Source: an uncultured Burkholderiales bacterium
GTDB taxonomy: Bacteria > Pseudomonadota > Gammaproteobacteria > Burkholderiales > Thiobacillaceae
NCBI GenBank assembly: GCA_937925755.1
Contig: CALAMX010000105.1
Location: forward strand, 1 to 6,115
Direction of reading: 5' to 3'
Length of the DNA: 6,115 bases
The notes under the pieces are model-generated. The model saw nothing but the letters and a program-made list of their open reading frames with translations, was not told where the DNA came from and did not search any database. How positions within the stretch are numbered: the stretch's first letter is position 1; each line of letters opens with the position of its first letter. Below, in pieces: positions 1-5,419 of the stretch. The translations under genes and the position numbers were made by a program.

Positions 1-285
1 GACACCGGGGCCAGCCTGGTGGCCCTACCGGCGAGCGTTGCCCGCCGTGCCGGGGTGAACTTGGTCAACGCGACGCCGGTGGTGATCAACACCGCCAACG
101 GGCAGGCCCGCGCCCACCGGGTGGTGATCAACACCCTCAGGCTCGGCGACATCGGCGTCAATCTGTTAGACGCCCTGGTGGTGGACGACGATGCGCTGTC
201 GCTGCCGTTGCTGGGGATGAGCTTCCTCAACCGCACCAACATGCAGCGCGAGGGCGACACTCTCGTGCTGATGCAGCGTTACTGA
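1..285 (+). CDS. Clan AA (retropepsin-like) aspartic protease, C-terminal part
   Basis: The open frame enters from the left edge and ends at TGA 283-285, leaving 94 residues. The first visible residues are D-T-G-A-S, the catalytic Asp motif of retropepsin-like proteases. Near the C-terminus is the hydrophobic-hydrophobic-Gly signature in the form LPLLGMSFLNR (about residues 69-79 of the visible part). The DTGAS...LLGMSFLNR combination matches the small bacterial single-domain proteases of the TIGR02281 type, which normally carry an N-terminal membrane segment or signal and act as dimers in the envelope. That N-terminal part lies outside the window, so neither start nor localisation can be read here. 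Substrate unknown. The gene converges on folE2 with 71 nt between the two stop codons. The family call is confident; function in the cell is not. Confidence 0.85.
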   Translation, partial: DTGASLVALPASVARRAGVNLVNATPVVINTANGQARAHRVVINTLRLGDIGVNLLDALVVDDDALSLPLLGMSFLNRTNMQREGDTLVLMQRY

Positions 286-315
286 CGGCGTCTGCTGTGA
301 TTGCATTCCGCGCGA

Positions 316-333
316 GCGGGGATGCGACCCCGT
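316..333. terminator. Hairpin between convergent genes, possible terminator
   Basis: Inverted repeat CGGGG (317-321) / CCCCG (328-332) with a 6-nt loop and an outer G-T pair. It lies in the 71-nt gap between the stop codons of the convergent protease and folE2 genes, where a bidirectional terminator would be expected. There is no T-tract on either side, so this is not a canonical intrinsic terminator. It may only be a transcript-end stabilising hairpin. Confidence 0.3.
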
Positions 334-356
334 AGACGGCCGGGACTTCGAGACCC

Positions 357-1205
357 TCAGGCGTTGATGGTCTTGTCTCTTTCAATCAGCGCGTAGGCGG
401 AGTGATTATGGATGGACTCGAAGTTCTCCGCCTCCACCACATAGGCGTCGATTCTCTCGTCGCGGTTGAGCTCAGCGGCGATGTCGCGCACCAGGTCCTC
501 GACGAACTTGGGGTTGTCATAGGCCCGCTCGGTGACGTATTTCTCGTCGGGGCGCTTCAGCAACCCATAGAGCTCGCTGGAGGCGTTCTTCTCGGCGATG
601 CGGACGATGTCCTCGATCCAGACGAAGGTGTTGGTGCGCACCGTCAGGGTCACGTGTGAGCGCTGGTTGTGGGCGCCATAGTCGGAAATCTGCTTCGAAC
701 AGGGGCACAGACTGGTGACCGGCACCAAAACCTTGATCTGCTGCTGGTAGCGGCCTTCCTTGATTTCGCCAATGAAGGTCACCTCGTAGTCGATCAGGCT
801 TTCTACACCGGAGACCGGCGCCTTTTTGTTGATGAAGTAGGGAAAACTCATCTCGATGTGGCCCGACTCGGCCTCTAAGCGCAAGACCATACGCCGCAGC
901 ATGTCCTCGAAGTTCTCCACCGAGATCTCGCGCTCATAGCCGTTCAAGATCTCGACGAAGCGGGACATGTGCGTGCCCTTGAAGTGGTGCGGCAGGTAGA
1001 CGTACATGTTGAAGGTGGCCACGGTGTGCTGCACGCCACCGGCCTTGTCGGCCACGCGCACCGGGTGGCGAATGGACTTGATGCCTACCTTGTCGATGGC
1101 GATCTGGCGCGAGTCCGGATAGCTCTGGACATCGGGCATGGTGTGTGTACTGGGGCAGGGGGCCGCGGTGTCGCACACGGCCTCGCAGACATTGCCGGTC
1201 ATCAT
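357..1205 (-). CDS. folE2: GTP cyclohydrolase I, type IB (FolE2)
   Basis: Converts GTP to 7,8-dihydroneopterin triphosphate, the entry step to folate and other pterin or deazapurine products, in the cytoplasm. The 282-residue product carries FolE2 (COG1469) hallmarks: SLCPCSK (Cys167/Cys169), the following GAHNQRSH (His179, His184), SSELYGLLKRPDEKYVTE (Glu211) and ESIHNHSA (His266, His268). These are the Cys, Glu and His positions used by this family for metal binding and catalysis. It is unrelated in sequence to zinc-dependent FolE. Start: ATG at 1205, with GAGGA ending 4 nt upstream. The frame is open back to 1436, but that part is antisense-free read-through over the dxs 3' end. The ATG at 1220 lacks a Shine-Dalgarno sequence and would leave almost no leader behind the predicted promoter. 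The core family alignment begins only at MPDVQ (residue 23). The preceding extension has three Cys (7, 11, 17) and could be dispensable. Confidence 0.95.
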   Translation of the reverse strand: MMTGNVCEAVCDTAAPCPSTHTMPDVQSYPDSRQIAIDKVGIKSIRHPVRVADKAGGVQHTVATFNMYVYLPHHFKGTHMSRFVEILNGYEREISVENFEDMLRRMVLRLEAESGHIEMSFPYFINKKAPVSGVESLIDYEVTFIGEIKEGRYQQQIKVLVPVTSLCPCSKQISDYGAHNQRSHVTLTVRTNTFVWIEDIVRIAEKNASSELYGLLKRPDEKYVTERAYDNPKFVEDLVRDIAAELNRDERIDAYVVEAENFESIHNHSAYALIERDKTINA

Positions 1206-1225
1206 GGATTCCTCGTGCATCGTTT

Positions 1226-1243
1226 GCCCGTATGATAACGGGC
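1226..1243. promoter_or_regulatory. Inverted repeat centred on the folE2 -10 box (operator candidate)
   Basis: GCCCGT (1226-1231) and ACGGGC (1238-1243) are perfect 6-bp arms around a 6-bp spacer, ATGATA, which on the minus strand is exactly the predicted -10 hexamer TATCAT. A regulator bound here would cover the -10 box. A second perfect inverted repeat, TGAGTA-AAC-TACTCA (1253-1267), covers the -35 box and the dxs stop. FolE2 is under Zur control in some bacteria, but neither repeat looks like a known Zur box, so no regulator is assigned. Confidence 0.4.
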
Positions 1244-1260
1244 GACAATACCTGAGTAAA
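1232..1260 (-). promoter_or_regulatory. Candidate sigma70 promoter of folE2
   Basis: On the minus strand TTTACT (1255-1260) and TATCAT (1232-1237) are separated by exactly 17 nt. The -10 box matches 5 of 6 consensus positions and the -35 box 4 of 6. Transcription would begin near 1225, about 20 nt before the chosen folE2 ATG at 1205. The -35 box overlaps the dxs stop codon, so folE2 could be read both from here and by run-through from dxs. Predicted from sequence only. Confidence 0.5.
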
Positions 1261-3105
1261 CTACTCAACAAAAAAGTTCCGCACGGCGGCCTCGATCCCG
1301 CCCGCATCGAGTCCGCAGCGGGCGAGTAGGGTGGCCGGCTCTCCGTGTTCGACGAAACGGTCGGGCAGTCCCAGGTGCAGGATCGGCCGCACGATGCCCA
1401 TCGCTGCCAGAGCCTCGGCCACCGCGCTGCCAGCACCGCCCATCAGCGCGTTTTCCTCCAGGGTTACGAGGTGTGTGTGTGTGCTGCCGAGCTCGCGCAG
1501 CAAGTCGAGATCGAGCGGTTTGACGAAGCGCATGTCGGCCACCGTCGCATCGAGCCGTTCGGCCACCGTGAGCGCCGGCGCCACCAGGCTACCAAAGGCG
1601 ATCAAGGCCACATGCCGACCCTCCCGGCGGACGATGCCGCGGCCCACGGGCAGCGGCTCGAGCCCCGGCTCGAGCAGGGCACCGGGCCCCTGGCCGCGCG
1701 GGTAGCGCACGGCGCTGGGGCCTTCATACTGGTAGGCGGTGGTGAGCAGTCGCCGGCATTCATTCTCATCCGAGGGGGTGGCAAGCAGCAGGTTGGGGAT
1801 GCAACGCAGATAGCTCAGGTCGAAGGCCCCGTGGTGGGTGGGGCCATCCGCGCCTACCAGACCGGCTCGGTCGATCGCCAGCATGACCGGCAGGTTTTGC
1901 AGGGCGATGTCGTGGATCAGTTGATCGTAGGCGCGCTGCAGGAAGGTGGAGTAGATGGCGACCACTGGCCGGTAGCCTTCGCAGGCCAGTCCGGCGGCGA
2001 AGGTCAGCGCGTGCTGCTCGGCAATGCCAACGTCGAAATAGCGTTGTGGGTGACGCTTGGCGAACTCGACCAAGCCCGAGCCCTCGCACATCGCCGGGGT
2101 GATGCCGATGAGCCGCGCGTCGGCGTCGGCCATGTCGTTGAGCCAGGCGCCGAACACCTCGGTGTAGGTCGGGCGATGAGAAGCTTTGGCAGCGAGGCCT
2201 GCGGCGGGCTCGAACTTGCCGACGCCGTGGTAAAGACAGGGATTGTCCTCGGCCGGGCGGTAGCCTTTGCCCTTTTGGGTGACCACGTGCAGGAACTGCG
2301 GGCCCTTGAGGGCGCGGATGTTCTCCAGGGTCTCGATGAGCACGTCGAGGTCGTGGCCGTCGATCGGCCCCAGGTAGTTGAAGCCGAATTCCTCGAACAG
2401 GGTGCCTGGGGTGACCATGCCCTTGACGTGTTCCTCGGCGCGTCGGGCCAGTTCGTGCAGCGGGGGGAGATTGGCGAGCAACTTCTCGCCGCGACGCCGC
2501 ACGGCATTGTAGAAGCGGCCCGAGAGCAGACGGGTCAGGTAGTTGTTGAGTGCCCCGACATTGGGCGAGATGGACATCTCGTTGTCGTTGAGGATCACCA
2601 GCAGGTTGACGTCGGTGGCCCCAGCATTGTTCAGTGCCTCGAAGGCCATGCCAGCGGTCAAGGCGCCGTCGCCGATCACTGCCACCACACGGCGATCCTC
2701 GCCGCGCAGCTTGGCGGCCATGGCCATGCCGAGGGCGGCAGAGATCGAGGTGCTGGAGTGTCCTGCCACGAAGCTGTCGTAGGGGCTTTCCTCGCGTTTG
2801 GTGAAGCCCGACAGCCCATCGGTCTGGCGTAGCGTATGCATGCGCTCACGCCGGCCGGTGAGGATCTTGTGGGCATAAGTCTGGTGACCGACGTCCCAGA
2901 CGATGCGATCCTCCGGGGTGTCGAACACCCGGTGCAGGGCGATGGTGAGCTCGACCACACCCAGGTTGGAGGCGAGATGGCCACCCGTCTTCGCCACCGA
3001 GGCGATGATGAAAGCGCGCAGCTCCTCGGCCAGGCGTTTGAGCGCCGCCGTGTCCAAGGACTTCAGGTCCCGGGGTGAAGCGATGCGTGCGAGCAATGAC
3101 GTCAA
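1261..3105 (-). CDS. dxs: 1-deoxy-D-xylulose-5-phosphate synthase
   Basis: Thiamine diphosphate enzyme that condenses pyruvate and glyceraldehyde 3-phosphate to DXP, the first step of the MEP isoprenoid pathway and a precursor for thiamine and pyridoxal phosphate. The product is 614 residues (E. coli DXS: 620). Visible features in order: GGHLASNLG with His43; the ThDP motif from GDG (145-147) to NDN (173-175); SISPNVGALNNYL just after it; the transketolase-type pyrimidine domain with VGIAEQH, whose Glu363 is the expected catalytic acid; DRAGLVGADGPTHHGAFDLSYLR (412-433); and a C-terminal transketolase domain from about 490. Start: TTG at 3105, giving MTSLLARI..., which fits the family N-terminus. 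No ATG or GTG fits near this position, and the longer open frame upstream only shadows ispA. GGTGGAG (3114-3120) lies 8 nt upstream. The TTG overlaps the ispA stop by 4 nt, implying coupled translation. Confidence 0.97.
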   Translation of the reverse strand: MTSLLARIASPRDLKSLDTAALKRLAEELRAFIIASVAKTGGHLASNLGVVELTIALHRVFDTPEDRIVWDVGHQTYAHKILTGRRERMHTLRQTDGLSGFTKREESPYDSFVAGHSSTSISAALGMAMAAKLRGEDRRVVAVIGDGALTAGMAFEALNNAGATDVNLLVILNDNEMSISPNVGALNNYLTRLLSGRFYNAVRRRGEKLLANLPPLHELARRAEEHVKGMVTPGTLFEEFGFNYLGPIDGHDLDVLIETLENIRALKGPQFLHVVTQKGKGYRPAEDNPCLYHGVGKFEPAAGLAAKASHRPTYTEVFGAWLNDMADADARLIGITPAMCEGSGLVEFAKRHPQRYFDVGIAEQHALTFAAGLACEGYRPVVAIYSTFLQRAYDQLIHDIALQNLPVMLAIDRAGLVGADGPTHHGAFDLSYLRCIPNLLLATPSDENECRRLLTTAYQYEGPSAVRYPRGQGPGALLEPGLEPLPVGRGIVRREGRHVALIAFGSLVAPALTVAERLDATVADMRFVKPLDLDLLRELGSTHTHLVTLEENALMGGAGSAVAEALAAMGIVRPILHLGLPDRFVEHGEPATLLARCGLDAGGIEAAVRNFFVE

Positions 3106-4001
3106 AACGACCGCTCCACCACGAAGCGGGCGATCTCGGCCAGGCGCCGCCCGCGCTCGCCCAGCGGTTCGATCGCTGCCCGTGCCGTGTCGATCAGCTC
3201 TCCGGCATAGGCGCGTGCCGCGCGGGGTGTCATGAGGGTCAGGTAGGTCGCCTTGCCCTGGGCGGCATCCTTGCCGGCAGTCTTGCCCAGCGTGGCGGTA
3301 TGCCCCTCGGCATCCAACACGTCGTCCATCACTTGGAAGGCGAGCCCTAGGGCCTTGGCGTAGTGTTCCAACCGCTCGCGCAGCGCCGCGTCGAGGCGGC
3401 CCCCGCACAAGGCGCCGAGCAGCACGGCGGCGCGGATGAGGGCCCCAGTCTTGTGGATGTGCATGAACTCCAACTCGGCCAGGTCGAGCGAGCGGCCCGT
3501 ACTGGCCAGATCCACGGCTTGACCGCCGGCCATCCCGCGTGAGCCGGCGGCGCGGGCGAGCAGATGCAGCATCTCCACCTGGGTGGTCGCATCCGGGTGT
3601 AGACCTGGCTGGGAGAGCACCTCGAAGGCCAGACTCTGCAGGGCGTCACCGACGAGCAAGGCGGTGGCCTCGTCGTATTCGCGATGGCAGGTCGGCTTGC
3701 CGCGCCGCAGGTCGTCATCGTCCATGCAGGGCAGGTCGTCGTGGGTGAGCGAATAGACGTGGATCAATTCCACTGCGCAGGCAGCGGTCAGCAACCGTCC
3801 CTGCGGCGCACCCACAGCCGCGCCGGCGGCGAAGACCAGCATGGGCCGAATGCGTTTGCCGCCGCCGAGCGCGACGTAGCGCATGGCGGCGTGCAGCCGT
3901 TCGGGGGCCAGCGTCGGGGGCGGCAACAGGGCCGCCAGCGCGGTCTCCATGTCGGCCTGAACCGCCCGTGACCAAGCGGCGAAGTCAGTTGCCGTCGTCA
4001 T
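3102..4001 (-). CDS. ispA: Farnesyl diphosphate synthase (geranyltranstransferase)
   Basis: Adds IPP sequentially to DMAPP and GPP to give farnesyl diphosphate, the precursor of undecaprenyl phosphate, ubiquinone side chains and other isoprenoids. The 299-residue protein shows the trans-prenyltransferase motifs in order: GGGKRIRP (46-53), the first Asp-rich motif DDLPCMD (88-94, the bacterial DDxxxxD form), GMAGGQAVDL (156-165), HKTGALI (183-189) and the second motif QVMDDVLD (223-230). The length and the 4-residue spacing inside the first motif fit IspA rather than long-chain octaprenyl synthases. Start: ATG at 4001, whose DFAAWSRAVQADME segment fits the family N-terminus. There is no good Shine-Dalgarno sequence, but the start lies 17 nt inside xseB, so translational coupling is likely. 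It ends overlapping the dxs start, placing two isoprenoid enzymes in one transcript. Confidence 0.96.
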   Translation of the reverse strand: MTTATDFAAWSRAVQADMETALAALLPPPTLAPERLHAAMRYVALGGGKRIRPMLVFAAGAAVGAPQGRLLTAACAVELIHVYSLTHDDLPCMDDDDLRRGKPTCHREYDEATALLVGDALQSLAFEVLSQPGLHPDATTQVEMLHLLARAAGSRGMAGGQAVDLASTGRSLDLAELEFMHIHKTGALIRAAVLLGALCGGRLDAALRERLEHYAKALGLAFQVMDDVLDAEGHTATLGKTAGKDAAQGKATYLTLMTPRAARAYAGELIDTARAAIEPLGERGRRLAEIARFVVERSF

Positions 4002-4245
4002 TGACGGATTCGACCCCGGCGCTCAGGTCCTTGAGCTCGCCGGCCTCTAAGATTCTGACCTGTTGCTCGGCCTCGCTGAGCACGCGCTGACAGAAGGCGA
4101 GCAGTTCGACGCCACGGCGGTAGGCGTTGAGGGATTGTTCTAGCGTGAGTTGACCTGCCTCCAGGGCGGCGACCAGGGTCTCCAGTTCCGACAGGGCGCT
4201 CTCGAAGTCTTTGGGCGGAGGTGTGCGGCCTGTCTTCGCTGTCAT
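3985..4245 (-). CDS. xseB: Exodeoxyribonuclease VII small subunit
   Basis: Small subunit of exonuclease VII, which with XseA degrades single-stranded DNA bidirectionally to short oligonucleotides. The 86-residue protein has the typical family pattern: a short basic/Pro start (TGRTPPPKD), then FESALSELETLVAALEAGQLTLEQSLNAYRRGVELL and a second helix, CQRVLSEAEQQVRIL, together forming the helical hairpin by which the small subunit binds XseA. The acidic tail is variable in the family. Start ATG at 4245 is the only reasonable one. The upstream Shine-Dalgarno signal is weak. It overlaps ispA by 17 nt; this xseB-ispA-dxs order is common in proteobacteria, although the DNA-repair and isoprenoid roles are not known to be linked. 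The tRNA-Arg ends only 39 nt upstream. Confidence 0.94.
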   Translation of the reverse strand: MTAKTGRTPPPKDFESALSELETLVAALEAGQLTLEQSLNAYRRGVELLAFCQRVLSEAEQQVRILEAGELKDLSAGVESVNDDGN

Positions 4246-4284
4246 GGCCAGTTGCGATCCGTGCCGGAGCAGGGAGTGGGAGTG

Positions 4285-4361
4285 TGGCGCGCCCGGCAGG
4301 ATTCGAACCCACGACCCCCTGGTTCGTAGCCAGGTACTCTATCCAACTGAGCTACGGGCGC
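4285..4361 (-). tRNA. tRNA-Arg (anticodon ACG)
   Basis: A complete 77-nt cloverleaf on the minus strand. The 7-bp acceptor stem pairs GCGCCCG (4355-4361) with CGGGCGC, followed by discriminator G (4288) and an encoded CCA (4285-4287). The anticodon stem is CCTGG/CCAGG with loop CTACGAA, giving anticodon ACG; A34 is normally deaminated to inosine by TadA to read CGU, CGC and CGA. The D-arm GCTCAGTTGGATAGAG and the T-loop TTCGAAT are standard. The T-stem contains two G-T pairs. The 3' end lies 39 nt from the xseB start with no T-tract between them, so the tRNA may head the xseB-ispA-dxs transcript. Confidence 0.97.
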
Positions 4362-4375
4362 GCTGCAAAGTCGCC

Positions 4376-4405
4376 ATTCTAATCGAGCAGACCGACTCCA
4401 CGCAA
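4376..4405 (-). promoter_or_regulatory. Candidate promoter of tRNA-Arg (and possibly xseB-ispA-dxs)
   Basis: On the minus strand the -10 box TAGAAT (4376-4381, 5 of 6 matches) follows a weak -35 box TTGCGT (4400-4405, 3 of 6) at an 18-nt spacing. Transcription would start near 4369, giving a short leader before the mature tRNA 5' end at 4361. The GC-rich GGCGAC just after the -10 box resembles the discriminator of stringently controlled stable-RNA promoters. No other good promoter was seen before xseB. Confidence 0.5.
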
Positions 4406-4748
4406 GGATGAGGGGCGACGGAGGGCGGCCTCAGCGCCCATGTCGCCCGTCAGGGCCCTGGCGAGAAGCAAGCCGTACCTGTAATATGGAAAAAGGATTG
4501 TCCATTTTAGGCCGGCCAGCCCCCGCCGATGGGGCAGTTCCAGTGCGTGCGTCGTGCACCTTCGCCGCCACCCGCTGGCCGACGCGGACCGCGCTCGCCC
4601 TCTCGATCGGTCAGTTCGCGTGCAACTTCCCGGCGCAGTGTTCAAGCGCGCCGGCGGCCATCGCGAGCAACCCGTATCGAGCAGACGCTTTGCGCCGTCC
4701 CGCGTCCTGCAATGGACAAGCTGGGTTCAGACAACATGTTCGGTTCGT
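4406..4748. other. Intergenic region between divergent tRNA-Arg and Thx genes
   Basis: About 340 nt with no gene that I can support. The Thx frame stays open upstream to 4408, including an ATG at 4486, but the upstream translation resembles no family and that ATG has no Shine-Dalgarno sequence. The openness is expected in GC-rich DNA. An AT-rich patch at 4481-4510 contains TAATAT (4482-4487), a possible -10 box for Thx without a convincing -35, and an ATGGA/TCCAT inverted repeat (4486-4490, 4501-4505). A small hairpin GCCCC/GGGGC lies at 4519-4535. A Thx promoter should lie in this stretch, but I cannot place it confidently. Confidence 0.4.
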
Positions 4749-4761
4749 AGAGGAGCAAACC

Positions 4762-4878
4762 ATGGGAAAAGGGGATCTGCGCACGAGGCGTGGCAAGATT
4801 TACAACGGTTCCTACGGCAAGACGCGCCCGCACAAGCCGAAAAAACCGGCCTCACAGCCAGTCCTGAAGCGCAAGTGA
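4762..4878 (+). CDS. Small ribosomal subunit protein Thx (bTHX)
   Basis: A 38-residue, very basic protein: MGKGDLRTRRGKIYNGSYGK (1-20) followed by TRPHKPKKPASQ and a KRK end. The MGKGD.RTRRGKI..GSYGK.RP core is the signature of the Thx family, a tiny 30S protein that in Thermus sits in a cavity at the head of the subunit and stabilises the rRNA there; homologues occur in many proteobacteria. Start: ATG 4762, preceded by AGAGGAG (4749-4755) at a 6-nt spacing, an excellent Shine-Dalgarno sequence that decides between this start and far-upstream in-frame ATGs. The Lys/Pro-rich tail is typically variable. The gene stands alone, divergent from the tRNA. There is no clear terminator directly after it; the first strong hairpin followed by a T-run is about 400 nt downstream, beyond the repeats. 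Confidence 0.9.
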   Translation: MGKGDLRTRRGKIYNGSYGKTRPHKPKKPASQPVLKRK

Positions 4879-5024
4879 GGGTTGCCCGGAACGGCGCAAG
4901 GCTTGCATTGATCCGTAATATAGTGAAATAGACGCACCTGTCCCTAAGGTGGCTCTGCAGAAGTCGGCGAGTGGGAAACAGCCGTAAGGCAGGCGCAGCC
5001 GCTCGCCGCGAGACACAAAGATCA

Positions 5025-5055
5025 TTGGGCGAGAGAGCCCAAACGAAGTTTGGGT
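5025..5055 (+). repeat. C(GAA)G hairpin with a competing upstream arm
   Basis: CCCAAAC (5038-5044) pairs with GTTTGGG (5048-5054) around a GAA triloop closed by C-G, with an outer G-T pair (5037/5055). C(GAA)G is known as an unusually stable mini-hairpin in DNA. A competing arm, TTGGGC (5025-5030), pairs perfectly with GCCCAA (5037-5042), so the two hairpins are mutually exclusive. The equivalent hairpin in copy B is at 5731-5747 with CCGAAA/TTTCGG, a compensatory C-G for G-C change. Confidence 0.7.
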
Positions 5056-5061
5056 GTAGGC

Positions 5062-5084
5062 TGACTTCGGTACAGCCGAAGTCA
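5062..5084. repeat. 9-bp perfect hairpin inside MITE copy A
   Basis: TGACTTCGG (5062-5070) and CCGAAGTCA (5076-5084) are perfect 9-bp arms around a 5-nt loop TACAG. It begins exactly where the homology between copies A and B ends, so its counterpart in copy B, if any, would lie beyond the IS. There is no T-tract, so it is unlikely to be an intrinsic terminator. Confidence 0.7.
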
Positions 5085-5182
5085 AGCGAGCGGCCGGAGC
5101 CACAACACCGCGCAACGCAGTGCTGCGCCCGTGCATCAAATTTTGTAGGGCTTCCCTGGGGAGAGATCGGCCCAAACCATAG

Positions 5183-5208
5183 GCGCGGCGTGATCCGCGA
5201 CACATCGG
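5183..5208 (+). repeat. REP-like hairpin 1
   Basis: GCGG (5185-5188) and CCGC (5195-5198) flank a 6-nt loop and are followed by GACACATCGG. The same layout, GCGG-N6-CCGCGAC, recurs at 5428-5444, identifying a small REP-like family. This copy is degenerate. Confidence 0.45.
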
Positions 5209-5273
5209 TCCTTTACCGGTGAGGCTCGCGCTTGAGGTCGCTCTACCGGGAAGCCTTGTGGTGGGGACAGTGT

Positions 5274-5310
5274 GGGCTGCGACCTTGCGTCAAGTTGTAG
5301 CCCGGTTTTT
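5274..5310 (+). terminator. Strong hairpin followed by T5, terminator-like (REP-related)
   Basis: GGGCTGCGAC (5274-5283) pairs with GTTGTAGCCC (5294-5303) over 10 bp including two G-T pairs. Inside it TTG pairs with CAA around a CGT loop, leaving one bulged C. GG and five T (5306-5310) follow, so on the plus strand it fits the form of an intrinsic terminator. The nearest plus-strand gene upstream is Thx, ending 396 nt earlier with MITE copy A between. The TGTGGG...GCGACC wording also resembles the REP at 5420, so it may be a REP variant used as a terminator. Confidence 0.4.
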
Positions 5311-5336
5311 CCACCCCATGCCCCAATTTGCCAGGA

Positions 5337-5371
5337 GGCTTGCTTACAAGCCGAAGCAAACGGCTTGTAGG
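5337..5371. repeat. Three-arm inverted repeat with alternative pairings
   Basis: TACAAGCCG (5345-5353) pairs perfectly with CGGCTTGTA (5361-5369) over 9 bp around AAGCAAA. The same middle arm CAAGCC (5347-5352) also pairs perfectly with an upstream GGCTTG (5337-5342) around CTTA. The two hairpins exclude each other, as in an attenuator, but no reading frame or T-tract follows. Most likely part of a repeat or decayed mobile sequence. Confidence 0.6.
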
Positions 5372-5387
5372 TCAGGCGCGCCTTTGC

Positions 5388-5399
5388 ACCGCTAGCGGT
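5388..5399. repeat. Perfect 12-bp palindrome
   Basis: ACCGCTAGCGGT is self-complementary, in the gap between the three-arm repeat and the REP. It is of the kind bound by dimeric regulators or left by repeats. No gene start is near, so no role is assigned. Confidence 0.5.
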
Positions 5400-5419
5400 A
5401 CTCCTTGCCCACGGGAAGG

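Larger units (their letters stand above)
4948..5155. mobile_element. MITE-like element, copy A (about 208 bp, IS5-type ends)
   Basis: No coding capacity. The left end GGTGGCTCTGCAGAAG begins right after CTAA (4944-4947), a YTAR-type IS5 target site. The proposed right end, read inward on the minus strand, is GGAAGCCCTACAAAAT (5155 to 5140). The two ends match at only 11 of 18 positions, but the right end matches the left end of copy B at 12 of 15 and the IS left end at 13 of 15. Two internal blocks align with copy B: 4953-4982 with 5657-5686 (24 of 30 identical), and 5008-5064 with 5701-5758. The right flank is CTGG, not CTAA, so a perfect target duplication is not seen. The element could instead be the decayed relic of a larger IS. 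Boundaries are inferred. Confidence 0.6.

Noticed and set aside
1230..1243. Zur-type operator upstream of folE2
   Set aside because: The GTTATCATAC stretch only loosely resembles a Zur half-site arrangement and lacks the expected symmetric AT-rich palindrome.
1345..2832. A 495-codon open frame on the plus strand across dxs
   Set aside because: It is antisense to the fully conserved dxs gene; in GC-rich DNA the opposite strand of a real gene often stays open. The translation looks like no family.
3106..3408. Upstream extension of the dxs frame
   Set aside because: It overlaps ispA in another frame, is Arg-rich shadow sequence, and is not part of any DXS.
4408..4878. Long in-frame extension of the Thx gene (up to 156 codons)
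   Set aside because: The upstream part resembles no protein family, its ATG at 4486 has no Shine-Dalgarno sequence, and ATG 4762 has a strong one and gives the normal Thx length.
5243..5260. A further IS5-like end (GGGAAGCCTTGTGG) in direct orientation
   Set aside because: Only the GGGAAGCC core matches, the adjacent tetranucleotide is not YTAR, and the following sequence does not align with copies A or B.
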